A stretch of DNA of 64,000 nt from Rhizobium binae (GTDB lineage Bacteria; Pseudomonadota; Alphaproteobacteria; Rhizobiales; Rhizobiaceae): positions 4,266,001-4,330,000 of the forward strand of contig NZ_CP071604.1 in the NCBI RefSeq assembly GCF_017357225.1. Reading direction: 5' to 3'. Below, in pieces: positions 25,261-35,515 of the stretch (the stretch's first letter is position 1; the number at the start of each line of letters is the position of its first letter). The notes under the pieces are model-generated. The model searched no databases. It saw nothing but the letters and a program-made list of their open reading frames with translations, and had not been told where the DNA came from. The position numbers were made by a program, and so were the translations under genes.

Positions 25261-26788
25261 CAGACAGCTGACAAACCCGTCGATATTTTTCGGCGGGTTT
25301 TATTTTGGAGTTGGCTGCTTCGAATTGGGTGCGGCTGCGGAGCGGAGGTGGCGGCCTGTGGCCCTCATGCCATGGCTGGTTTGGGTGCTTTGGTGAGCGC
25401 CATTGCGATCTTCTTGATGTTTTGGGCTGCGGCGGCCAGCAGGCACTGACAAGCGACGCGGGTCAGACTTCGAAAGCGCGCATAGCGGTGCCCGTGAAGC
25501 TGCTTGGCATCGGCGAAGGAGCGCTCGACTGTCTCCTTGCGGCGCTTGTAGATCGCCTTGCCCCAGGGCGTCAGGCGATGAGCGTCGGTGCGCTCCCGGG
25601 CGTCTTGCCAGACATGACGGGTGATGGTGCGGACGGCCTTGCTGTTGCTGGTGCACGACGCCAGCAACGGGCAGGAACAGCAGATGGCCGGATCGGATGT
25701 GTAGTGTTTGTAGCCGTTGCGGTCGGTGGTGGCATAGGTCAAGAGCTGACCTTCGGGGCAGCGGTAGCCGTCTGTCTCGGGCTCATAGTCGAATTTCGAC
25801 TTGCGCATCATGCCGGCCTTGGGCGGCGTCGGATTGCGGTAGCCGGTGACGCCGAGAATAGTGCGATCTTCAAGACCCTTGGCGATGCCGGATGTGGCAT
25901 AGCCGGCATCGAGCCCGACCGCCTTCACATCGAAGTCGAAGCGATGCCGCTGCCGGTCCAGCCGATCGAGATAGACGATACTGTCATGCACATTGGCCGG
26001 CGTCACATGCGTGTCGGTGATGATGGCGAGCTTGCCGTCCACCGTGCGGTGATCGAGATAGAAGAAGCCCTTCGGCTTGCCGTCGCGCACCATGTAGCCG
26101 GCCTGGGGGTCGGTACGGCTGACCTTGGTCTGCTTCACCTGCGGCTCGCGCTCCTTCTCCGTCAACGGCTTCTGCCCATGCAGCGCCCGCTCAGCCTCGA
26201 TCGCCCGGTCGAGATCGGCCCAATAGTCGGCACGCGACTTCTCGATCATGGCAAGATCGTACTTGCCCTTGTTGGCATTGGCCTTCAGATGCGTCGAGTC
26301 GGTATAAAGCACCGTGCCGTCTACCAGCTTGTGGGCGATCGCCTGTTCGACGATATGGTCGAAGATATCCTGGGCCACCGATGTGTCGCTGAAGCGCCGA
26401 CGCCGGTTCTGGCTCAGCGTCGAGGCGTCGAACACGCCATCTGCCAGCTTCAACCGCAGGAACCAGCGATAGGCGACGTTGACCTCGATCTCGCGCACCA
26501 GCTGACGCTCGGAGCGGATGCCGAACAAATAACCGATGAACAAGGCCCTGAACATCAAGGTCGGATCAAGCGCTGGCCGGCCGTTGTCCGGGCAGTAAAG
26601 CAAAGCCACACGATCATGAATGAAGGAAAAGTCGATCACCTGATCAATCTTGCGAAGCAGGTGATCCTTCGGCACTAGGCTATCGAGCGTCACCATCTCG
26701 ATCGCCGTCTGTTCGGCAGAGGGTTTCTTCAACATGTCCCAATGAATCACAAAACCCCCGGCATCGCCAGGGGTTTGTCAGCAGTCTG
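25261..26788 (-). mobile_element. IS1182-family insertion sequence
   Basis: A 1528-bp element bounded by near-identical inverted ends: left CAGACAGCTGACAAACCC (25261-25278) and, read inward from the right, CAGACTGCTGACAAACCC (26771-26788), 17 of 18 bases alike. It carries one transposase gene and is flanked by a perfect 20-bp direct repeat that is itself the palindromic stem of a terminator. Family members are known to insert into palindromic, terminator-like targets with variable duplication length. Just inside each end lies a further hairpin with AAACCC / GGGTTT arms (about 25273-25302 and 26751-26776), which could shield the transposase gene from outside transcription. Confidence 0.95.
25365..26750 (-). 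CDS. IS1182-family transposase (DDE type)
   Basis: A 461-residue transposase with an N-terminal DUF772 helix-turn-helix domain ('DHLLRKIDQVIDFSFI' through 'ALFIGYLFGIRSERQLVREIEVNVAYRWFLRL') and an RNase H-like DDE domain. The acidic residues are in 'LYTDSTHLKANANKGKYD', 'KAVGLDAGYATSGIAKG' and 'KETVERSFADAKQLHGHRYARFR'; a CxxC-rich segment ('PAICCSCPLLASCTSNSK') precedes the last one. The reading frame is intact, so the protein may be active. The start is taken as GTG 26750; an internal ATG at 26735 (MLKKPSAEQ) is equally plausible. Confidence 0.93.
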   Translation of the reverse strand: MIHWDMLKKPSAEQTAIEMVTLDSLVPKDHLLRKIDQVIDFSFIHDRVALLYCPDNGRPALDPTLMFRALFIGYLFGIRSERQLVREIEVNVAYRWFLRLKLADGVFDASTLSQNRRRRFSDTSVAQDIFDHIVEQAIAHKLVDGTVLYTDSTHLKANANKGKYDLAMIEKSRADYWADLDRAIEAERALHGQKPLTEKEREPQVKQTKVSRTDPQAGYMVRDGKPKGFFYLDHRTVDGKLAIITDTHVTPANVHDSIVYLDRLDRQRHRFDFDVKAVGLDAGYATSGIAKGLEDRTILGVTGYRNPTPPKAGMMRKSKFDYEPETDGYRCPEGQLLTYATTDRNGYKHYTSDPAICCSCPLLASCTSNSKAVRTITRHVWQDARERTDAHRLTPWGKAIYKRRKETVERSFADAKQLHGHRYARFRSLTRVACQCLLAAAAQNIKKIAMALTKAPKPAMA

Positions 26789-26812
26789 AAGGCGGCTTCG
26801 GCCGCCTTTTTT
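26789..26812 (+). terminator. Right copy of the target duplication: intact Bax inhibitor-1 terminator
   Basis: The same 20-bp palindrome as at 25241, here followed by TTTT (26809-26812, part of a T6 run), so it still looks like a complete terminator, but now 1.5 kb downstream of the gene it served. Confidence 0.85.
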
Positions 26813-26876
26813 GTTGCGCCGTTTTCGGAGGAATGGTTTTAGAGGAGCTCTGCCCCGCCGCTGGACCAGCTGCCCG

Positions 26877-27434
26877 ATGTCCTTTCTTCTGCGCGACGCC
26901 TTTGAGGCCGATATCCCCGCCATTACCGGGATCTATGGCGACTCCGTCCTGAACGGCGTTGCAAGCTACGAGATCACACCGCCCTCCGAGACCGAGATGG
27001 CGCAACGTTTTGCGGCGATCATCGACCAGCGATATCCCTATATCGCCGCAGTCGATGCGGATGGAGACCTGCTCGGCTACGCCTATGCCTCGGCCTTCCG
27101 CACCCGCCCGGCCTATCGCTGGATGGTCGAGGATTCGATTTACCTGGCGCCCGAAGCCCGCGGTCAAGGCATCGGCAAGGTGCTGATGAGCGAGTTGATC
27201 GACCGCTGCACTGCCCTCGGTTTTCGTCAGATGGTGGCCGTCATCGGCGGCGCAAGCCCCGCCTCGATCGCGCTTCATCTGAAGGCGGGTTTCGTGGAGG
27301 TCGGCCTGATGCAGGGCACGGGCTACAAGCATGGGCGCTGGCTGGATACGATGTTCATGCAGCGCAGCCTCGGCGAAGGCATGACGACCGATCCGGATCC
27401 ATCCGTTTATCCCGGGACGCTGTCTGCACGCTGA
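26877..27434 (+). CDS. GNAT N-acetyltransferase, phosphinothricin acetyltransferase-like
   Basis: A 185-residue GNAT enzyme acting in the cytoplasm. The sequence shape 'LLRDAFEADIPAITGIYGDSVLNGVASYEITPPSETEMAQRF', the acetyl-CoA motif 'YLAPEARGQGIGKVLMSELIDRCTALGFRQMVAVIGG' and the ending 'GRWLDTMFMQRSLG' match the Pat/Bar and MddA-type acetyltransferases, which act on phosphinothricin, methionine sulfoximine or similar amino acids. The natural substrate here is uncertain. The start is ATG 26877, upstream of which the IS-disrupted region lies; 6 bases separate its stop from the converging DUF2794 gene. Confidence 0.88.
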   Translation: MSFLLRDAFEADIPAITGIYGDSVLNGVASYEITPPSETEMAQRFAAIIDQRYPYIAAVDADGDLLGYAYASAFRTRPAYRWMVEDSIYLAPEARGQGIGKVLMSELIDRCTALGFRQMVAVIGGASPASIALHLKAGFVEVGLMQGTGYKHGRWLDTMFMQRSLGEGMTTDPDPSVYPGTLSAR

Positions 27435-27440
27435 CGAGGC

Positions 27441-27842
27441 TTACTTATCGACGAGCTTCAAGGCCTTGTCGAATACCTTCAGCACTTGGTTCAGCTCGTG
27501 TCCGCGCTTCAGGATCATACCGTTGACGTTAATGACGGAATAGGCGCCTTGCTTGGCGGCGAGCTTCGGGTTCTTTTCGATTCGGAAGAACGGCATTTCA
27601 CCGGAGCGTTTGAAGACGGAAAACACCGCCCTGTCTTTCAGGTGATCGATGGCGTAATCGCGCCATTCGCCCTCGCCGACCATGCGGCCGTAGATCCAGA
27701 GGATCGCATCGAGTTCGCGCCTATGGAAAGTCACCGGAAGCGGGTCCTTGCTTTGTCTGTACTCCCTGAGATCGACGACGACCGAGGAACTATTGTCGAC
27801 GGAGCGGCTTTCGCCGTGTCGCAAATCCGGCTGATCTGTCAT
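27441..27842 (-). CDS. DUF2794 domain protein
   Basis: A 133-residue cytoplasmic protein conserved in alphaproteobacteria as DUF2794: 'PVTFHRRELDAILWIYGRMVGEGEWRDYAIDHLKDRAVFSVFKRSGEMPFFRIEKNPKLAAKQGAYSVINVNGMILKRGHEL' covers residues 37-118. The N-terminal 30 residues are variable. Function unknown. The start at 27842 (MTDQPDL) has GGAGACCTG directly upstream; an earlier in-frame ATG lacks this. It converges with the GNAT gene and has a 289-base gap before the DUF1223 gene, in which I see no other gene. Confidence 0.88.
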   Translation of the reverse strand: MTDQPDLRHGESRSVDNSSSVVVDLREYRQSKDPLPVTFHRRELDAILWIYGRMVGEGEWRDYAIDHLKDRAVFSVFKRSGEMPFFRIEKNPKLAAKQGAYSVINVNGMILKRGHELNQVLKVFDKALKLVDK

Positions 27843-28131
27843 CAGGTCTCCAAGGCCTCCGCTTGTGACAGGAGAATGACAGTTTGCCCGAGCCGCCACA
27901 AATTGCAAGAGTGCGGCCCGTCACATTCGACTGCAGTGGACTGTGGACAGATGCGATGCTTTCTCGGCAGCGCCGCATTTCAGTCAAAACAGCGCCTCAT
28001 TTGCAGGAGAATTATGCATCCCGGTTTGGCGCCAGCGCGCCAAAGGGCCCGGCGGAGCGTATCGACCTTAACCCCAGCCCCGAATACGTTCAGCCGGGCC
28101 GCCCGGACCTTCATCCGTATAGGATGAAATC

Positions 28132-28872
28132 TCAGATATTTTTACCCGCCAGCACCACGGTCGCGCCAAGGATCGCGGCCGGATCGCCTTCCGCGGTCGC
28201 CGACTGCAGCAGGATAGCGCAACCCTCGAGCTGCGGCCGCTGCAGCACGCTTGCCGGCAGCGTCAGATTGGTCGCCTTGCCATCCCACATGCCGACGGTT
28301 TCGACATTGGTGACGCTGTGCAGATAGGCGATCTTCTTGCCGCTGTTTTCACCCTTTTCGACGTCGATCGTCTTTTCCTTGTCGAAATAGACCATGACGA
28401 CATTGGCTTTGCCCTGCCCTGCGCCGATCTTGATCTCCAATTCGTCACCACGCATCGATGCGCTGATGGGAACGGTCAGCCCGTTACCTTCGCCGCTGTA
28501 AACGTCGATCTGCCGGTTGATTCCGGTGAGATCGGAGCCGGCCAGATGACCGCGCCCGTTGACGATGGCCTGCGGCGTATAGACGTTGCTGCGGCCCATT
28601 GTCCTGGCATAGCCGTACTGGCGCTCGGTGTTTTCCTTGGAGCTCAGCGTATCGGCCCAGCCGAGATAATTCCAGTAATCGACGTGATAGGCGAGCGCAA
28701 TGACATTGCCTTGGTTCACCAGCTTGCGGAACGCCGCGTCAGCGGGCGGACAGGAGGAGCAGCCCTGCGACGTGAACAACTCGACGACGCCTTTCGGCGT
28801 GCCGTCTTCGGCATGCAACGAGCCTGCGAAAACAACACCGGCGAACAGCGGGATCAAGAAACGGGGGGACAT
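28132..28872 (-). CDS. Secreted DUF1223 (thioredoxin-like) protein
   Basis: A 246-residue protein with a signal peptide (residues 1-21) followed by the DUF1223 fold: 'VVELFTSQGCSSCPPADAAFRKLV' with the C-x2-C pair C38/C41, 'VIALAYHVDYWNYLGWADTLSSKENTERQYGYARTMGRSNVYTPQAIVNGRGHLAG' and the C-terminal beta region. This arrangement suggests a periplasmic thioredoxin-like redox protein, although the reaction has not been assigned. The ATG at 28872 is the start. The gene stands alone on the minus strand. Confidence 0.88.
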   Translation of the reverse strand: MSPRFLIPLFAGVVFAGSLHAEDGTPKGVVELFTSQGCSSCPPADAAFRKLVNQGNVIALAYHVDYWNYLGWADTLSSKENTERQYGYARTMGRSNVYTPQAIVNGRGHLAGSDLTGINRQIDVYSGEGNGLTVPISASMRGDELEIKIGAGQGKANVVMVYFDKEKTIDVEKGENSGKKIAYLHSVTNVETVGMWDGKATNLTLPASVLQRPQLEGCAILLQSATAEGDPAAILGATVVLAGKNI

Positions 28873-29046
28873 TCACCTGCACCTCTTATTCAGCGCCGAC
28901 GGCAGATCGGATCCGGAAGCTCTGAGATATGAACGTACGAATAATCCTTCCGGGTCCAAACGAAAAGTCACGAACGGGTGAGACGTAGCCCGCCCGGAAG
29001 CCACAGAAAACAAATCATCGTGAACCCGCTCGAATGCTGCCGCCGC

Positions 29047-29081
29047 AAAAGAAAAGCCGCCGGAAATTACTCCCCGGCGGC
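29047..29081 (-). terminator. Rho-independent terminator of acnA
   Basis: An 8-bp stem GCCGCCGG / CCGGCGGC (plus-strand 29056-29063 and 29074-29081) is followed on the minus strand by TTTTCTTTT. It lies about 25 bases beyond the acnA stop codon. Confidence 0.9.
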
Positions 29082-29106
29082 CATTATCATGTCAGGCTCT
29101 TGACGA

Positions 29107-31797
<2,691 letters not shown>

Positions 31798-32059
31798 GAG
31801 AGACCCCGTTTCTGATAGCCAACACAGTCGTGCGAACGCCTATGCACTTAATGCACATCAGGATGCGGGTACGGCCATTTCCGCTGTCCGCACGTGGAGC
31901 AAACGCTCCAAGTTCGGCGCAAGGATGAAATTCACGCCGACCGCTGGCGTGGTTGCAGGTCTTATAGATAATTTCCTAAAAACTTGCCATACCCGGAAAC
32001 GGTCAAATTCGGACATTTTTTGACTCCTCCGCAAGCCGAAACGAAGAAAGAATTGATGC

Positions 32060-32707
32060 ATGCATCTCACCGCCGAAAATCTGGCCGCAAGGCGCGGTGA
32101 CGATCTCATTTTCGTTAATCTTTCCTTTCACTTGGCGGCCGGCGAGGCGCTTGTGCTGACGGGGAGAAATGGATCCGGAAAGTCTACTTTGCTGCGCGTT
32201 GTCGCCGGGCTCCTGCGGCCGGAAAAGGGCACTGTCATCTTTCATGGCGACGGCAGCCGGGAAGGCCGGCATCCCGGCGAGGTCAGCCACTACCTCGGCC
32301 ATCGAAATGCAATGAAAAATGAACTTACGGTTGCAGAGAACCTCGATTTCTGGCGCGACTTTCTCGAAGAAACGCAAGCCCCTGCCGGCCTGTCCCTCGA
32401 GGAGGCAGCCGAAGCCGTCGGCCTCTCGGGAATAACCCACCTTCCCTTCGGTTATCTCTCCGCCGGCCAGCAGCGCCGATTCGCCTTCGCCAAGCTGCTC
32501 GTCGCGCACCGCCCCGTCTGGATCCTCGACGAGCCCACCGCGGCCCTCGATGCCAGCGCCGACCGGCTGTTTGCTGGATTGATCGAAGCGCATCTGGCAA
32601 AAGGCGGCATCGTGCTGGCGGCAACTCATCAGCCGCTGGGACTCCAGAATGTGCAGGAATTGAAGATGACGGGCTTTGCCGGTGTGGATCAGGGAGTGTG
32701 GGGATGA
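32060..32707 (+). CDS. ccmA: Cytochrome c maturation ABC ATPase CcmA
   Basis: ATPase of the haem-handling CcmABCD complex of the inner membrane (system I cytochrome c maturation), which releases holo-CcmE. A 215-residue protein with Walker A GRNGSGKST (residues 35-43), signature 'YLSAGQQRRFAFAKLL', Walker B 'VWILDEPTAALDASA' and H-loop 'VLAATHQPLG'. The start is ATG 32060, followed in order by ccmB, ccmC, ccmD and ccmG; ccmA and ccmB overlap by 4 bases. The other maturation genes (ccmE, ccmF, ccmH, ccmI) are not in the window. Confidence 0.95.
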   Translation: MHLTAENLAARRGDDLIFVNLSFHLAAGEALVLTGRNGSGKSTLLRVVAGLLRPEKGTVIFHGDGSREGRHPGEVSHYLGHRNAMKNELTVAENLDFWRDFLEETQAPAGLSLEEAAEAVGLSGITHLPFGYLSAGQQRRFAFAKLLVAHRPVWILDEPTAALDASADRLFAGLIEAHLAKGGIVLAATHQPLGLQNVQELKMTGFAGVDQGVWG

Positions 32708-33363
32708 CCGCCCTCTTCCTCCGCGACCTGAAACTTTCCATCCGCGCCGGCGGCGGCGCGCTGATCGGCGTGCTGTTCTTCCTGACCGTCGTCGCCGTCA
32801 TCCCCTTCGGCGTCGGGCCGGATCTCAAGCTGCTCTCGCGCATCGGCCCCGCCATCGTCTGGATCGGCGCGCTGCTTGCCGCCCTTCTCGGCCTCGACCG
32901 GCTGTTCCAGGCCGAGCGCGACGATGGGTCGCTCGACCTGATGCTGATGCAGGAAACGCCGCTTGTGCTCACCGTACTCCTCAAATGCTTCGCCCACTGG
33001 ACCGCCACCGGCCTGCCGCTGGTCATCGCCTCGCCGCTGCTCGGCCTATTCATGAACATGGACGAGACGGCGATCGGCGCGACCATGCTGACGCTCCTTG
33101 TCGGCTCGCCGGCGATCACCTTCATCGGCGCCGTCGGCGCCGCCGTTGCCGTCGCCCTGCCTCGCGGCGGCCTGCTGGTATCGATCCTGGTCCTGCCGCT
33201 GACCATCCCGGTGCTGATCTTCGGCGTCAGCGCCACCTATGCCGCGGTCGAGGATCCTGCCCCCTTCCTACCGCCCTTCCTCATCCTGACCGCCCTGACA
33301 CTGTTCTTCGCGGTGATCGGCCCGGCCGCCGCTGCGCTCGCGCTGCGAAACACGTCGGATTGA
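32704..33363 (+). CDS. ccmB: Cytochrome c maturation permease CcmB
   Basis: A 219-residue inner-membrane protein with six helices, partner of CcmA and CcmC. The N-terminal text 'LFLRDLKLSIRAGGGALIGVLFFLTVVAVIPFGVGPDLKLLSRIGPAIVWIGALLAALLGLDRLFQAERDDGSLDLMLMQ' carries the conserved 'F-x-D-x-x-x-G-x-L-D' block. The start is ATG 32704, overlapping the ccmA stop (ATGA), rather than the in-frame GTG at 32698. There are 47 bases to ccmC. Confidence 0.95.
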   Translation: MTALFLRDLKLSIRAGGGALIGVLFFLTVVAVIPFGVGPDLKLLSRIGPAIVWIGALLAALLGLDRLFQAERDDGSLDLMLMQETPLVLTVLLKCFAHWTATGLPLVIASPLLGLFMNMDETAIGATMLTLLVGSPAITFIGAVGAAVAVALPRGGLLVSILVLPLTIPVLIFGVSATYAAVEDPAPFLPPFLILTALTLFFAVIGPAAAALALRNTSD

Positions 33364-33410
33364 ATGCCATTCGATTGCGGGAAAAGCCGGATCGAGGTAA
33401 GGAAGCGCTC

Positions 33411-34172
33411 ATGAGCCAAACCAGCCTTGCCATCAGCAAAATCAGCGATCTCGCCAACCCGACGCGGTTCTTGGCGCTGGCGGCCCGCGTCATTCCCTGG
33501 TTGGCCGGCATCACCACCCTCTGTTTTGCGGTCGGCCTTTATTTGAGCTTTGCGACAGAAGGCGATTACCAGCAGGGCGAGACCGTGCGCATCATGTATA
33601 TCCATGTGCCCGCCGCCTGGCTGTCGATGATGTGCTACACGATCATGAGCCTTTCGGCGATCGGCACGCTCGTCTGGCGCCATCCGCTCGCTGATGTTTC
33701 CGCCAAGGCCGCAGCCCCGCTCGGCGCCGCCTTTACGCTGCTGGCGCTCATCACCGGCTCGCTCTGGGGCAAGCCGATGTGGGGCACCTGGTGGGTCTGG
33801 GACGCGCGCCTGACCTCCGTCTTCGTTCTCTTTCTGATGTATCTCGGCCTGATTGCGCTGAGCCGCGCCATCGACGATCCCTCGAGGGCTGCGCGCGTCT
33901 CCGCCGTGCTGATCCTGGTCGGCTTTGTCAACATCCCGATCATCAAGTTTTCCGTCGACTGGTGGAATACGCTGCACCAGTCGGCAAGCGTGCTCAGGAT
34001 CGGCGGTCCGGCGATCGACCCGGAATTCCTGCGCCCGCTCTTCGTCATGGCGATCGCCTTCACGCTGCTGTTCTTCACGCTGCACATCATGGCGATACGA
34101 AACGAGATCTGGCGCCGCCGCGTCGCCGCCCAGCGCCGTCTTGCCGCCCGCATGGCCAGCCGGGAGGAATAG
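33411..34172 (+). CDS. ccmC: Haem handling protein CcmC
   Basis: A 253-residue inner-membrane protein of the HCP family that delivers haem to CcmE. The tryptophan-rich WWD segment 'GSLWGKPMWGTWWVWDARLTSVFVLFLMYLGL' lies at about residues 118-150, and two periplasmic haem-ligand histidines are in 'IMYIHVPAAWL' (near residue 63) and 'WWNTLHQSASV' (near residue 188). The ATG at 33411 has AAGGAAGCGCTC upstream and follows the ccmB stop by 47 bases. A far longer in-frame reading upstream of 33411 overlaps ccmB and is not real. Confidence 0.96.
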   Translation: MSQTSLAISKISDLANPTRFLALAARVIPWLAGITTLCFAVGLYLSFATEGDYQQGETVRIMYIHVPAAWLSMMCYTIMSLSAIGTLVWRHPLADVSAKAAAPLGAAFTLLALITGSLWGKPMWGTWWVWDARLTSVFVLFLMYLGLIALSRAIDDPSRAARVSAVLILVGFVNIPIIKFSVDWWNTLHQSASVLRIGGPAIDPEFLRPLFVMAIAFTLLFFTLHIMAIRNEIWRRRVAAQRRLAARMASREE

Positions 34173-34175
34173 GTC

Positions 34176-34343
34176 GTGACGCACGCCTTTTATGTCTATG
34201 CATCCTATGGCATCGCCGCATTGGTGACGATCGCCGTCGTCCTGTGGACATGGGCCGACGGCCGGGCGCGCCGCCGCGAGCTTGCGAGCCTCGAAGCCGC
34301 CGGTATCCGCCGCCGCTCGGCGCGGCCAAAGGATGGCGAATGA
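34176..34343 (+). CDS. ccmD: Haem exporter protein CcmD (small)
   Basis: A 55-residue small protein: '[40 protein letters not shown]' in outline, with one transmembrane helix at about residues 9-30 and a basic tail ending '...[11 protein letters not shown]'. These are exactly the properties of CcmD, which helps release holo-CcmE from CcmABC. It begins with GTG 34176, 3 bases after the ccmC stop, and its TGA (34341-34343) overlaps the ATG of ccmG (34340). Located in the expected place in the ccmABCDG order. Short enough to be missed by automatic gene calling. Confidence 0.9.
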   Translation: MTHAFYVYASYGIAALVTIAVVLWTWADGRARRRELASLEAAGIRRRSARPKDGE

Positions 34344-34948
34344 CCGATGCGCCCGACACCAAAACTGCCAAGCCACGCGGATTTGGCCGCTATGCGCTAG
34401 CGCTTCTGCCGCTGATCGTGTTCGGCGGTATTGCCGCGACGGCCGCGAAGATGCTCTACGACCAAGATTTTCACGGCAAGAACATCGCCGAAATCCCGTC
34501 CGCCCTGATCGGCACCAAGGCGCCGTCGCTGAACCTTCCGCCACTCGACGGCGCCAACCTGCCGGCGCTGACCGACGCGGCAGTCAAAGGCAAGCTGACG
34601 CTTGTCAATGTCTTCGCCTCCTGGTGCATCCCCTGCCGCGACGAGCACCCTATTCTCAAGGAACTGGCGAAAAACGGTCGGCTGAACATCGTCGCCATCA
34701 ATTACAAGGACAAGAACGAGAACGCCCTGCGCTTCCTCGGCGAACTCGGCAATCCCTATCAAGCGATCGGCGTCGACCCGAACGGCAAGGCGGCGATCGA
34801 CTGGGGCGTCTACGGCATCCCGGAAAGCTACCTCGTCGGCCCAGACGGCACCATCCTCTATAAGCGCGTCGGCCCCTTCGACGACATCAGCCTGAAGGAA
34901 GGCCTGTATCCGGCGATGGAAAAGGCGCTGGGCAAGCCGGCTTCGTAA
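34340..34948 (+). CDS. ccmG: Thiol:disulfide interchange protein CcmG/DsbE (CycY)
   Basis: A 202-residue membrane-anchored periplasmic thioredoxin that keeps apocytochrome c cysteines reduced. One helix anchors it (residues 18-38), then the thioredoxin domain has the active site C96-x2-C99 in '[19 protein letters not shown]' and the family '[23 protein letters not shown]' near the end, including the cis-proline. It overlaps ccmD by 4 bases (ATGA), so the operon ccmABCD-ccmG is fully coupled. In rhizobia the gene is also called cycY. Confidence 0.95.
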   Translation: MTDAPDTKTAKPRGFGRYALALLPLIVFGGIAATAAKMLYDQDFHGKNIAEIPSALIGTKAPSLNLPPLDGANLPALTDAAVKGKLTLVNVFASWCIPCRDEHPILKELAKNGRLNIVAINYKDKNENALRFLGELGNPYQAIGVDPNGKAAIDWGVYGIPESYLVGPDGTILYKRVGPFDDISLKEGLYPAMEKALGKPAS

Positions 34949-35112
34949 GTTTCTCCCTACGAATATACGATCTAGCTGTCGATTACGCCCGCCGAGGGCG
35001 ATGCCTCCAACTCCCGCGCCTCCAGTGATCATTGATCCGGCTCCACGGACCGGTCGCACGCCATTCACCGCGATCGATCTTTTCGCGATGGTTCATATCA
35101 AAACCTCTGCTT

Positions 35113-35144
35113 AGACATCAGAATATTGATTTCAGACATCAATA
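35113..35144. promoter_or_regulatory. Phased direct repeats upstream of the XRE-regulator/hyf operon
   Basis: AGACATCA occurs at 35113-35120 and 35134-35141, each followed by an A/T-rich AATA-like tail (AGACATCAGAATA and AGACATCAATA). The period of 21 bp is two helical turns, and the second copy ends 9 bases before the ATG at 35153. This is a plausible autoregulatory operator of the XRE protein, but unproven. Confidence 0.4.
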
Positions 35145-35152
35145 GGCACATC

Positions 35153-35515
35153 ATGGACCTCAACTGTCAGAGTGTGCGCAAGATAAGCGATGCTTTAATC
35201 GTGATCACTGCAGCTCAGATGCGGGCCGCCAGGGCCATTCTCGGTATCGACCAGCGGCAGTTGGCCGAACTGACAGGAATTTCGGTTCCGACGATCCAGA
35301 GAATGGAGGCGAGTGCCGATGTGGTGCGCGGGAATGTCGACACCCTGATGCGTCTGCTGGCGGCGCTGGACAGTGCAGGTGTCGAGGTGATCAACGAGGG
35401 AGCCGTTAGCACGGATGGCGGGCGCGGGGTCAGGCTCAAAGCGAAGACCAAGCCCTCAGAGAGCGCAACCACGGAACGGTCGGCGTCCTTGTCCACAGCG
35501 AGGACGAACTCGTGA
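35153..35515 (+). CDS. XRE-family (HTH_3) transcriptional regulator
   Basis: A 120-residue putative repressor. The Cro/CI helix-turn-helix is 'ITAAQMRAARAILGIDQRQLAELTGISVPTIQRMEASADVVRGNVDTLMRLLAALDSAGVEVINEGAV' spanning about residues 17-85; the second part is a basic, Ser/Thr-rich tail. The start ATG 35153 (MDLNCQSVRK) is preferred over a TTG nine codons earlier. Its stop overlaps the GTG of hyfB (35512), so it is cotranscribed and translationally coupled with the hyf genes, which suggests that it controls them. Phased repeats lie just upstream. Confidence 0.85.
   Translation: MDLNCQSVRKISDALIVITAAQMRAARAILGIDQRQLAELTGISVPTIQRMEASADVVRGNVDTLMRLLAALDSAGVEVINEGAVSTDGGRGVRLKAKTKPSESATTERSASLSTARTNS

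Noticed and set aside
32676..33410. A long in-frame extension upstream of ccmC
   Set aside because: It covers ccmB in another frame and has no homology; the real ccmC start at 33411 has a ribosome-binding site.
34983..35096. A 37-codon frame on the minus strand with AGAGG 7 bases before its ATG, between ccmG and the XRE gene
   Set aside because: The product is rich in Trp and Arg and looks like nothing recognised; a good ribosome-binding site alone is not enough.
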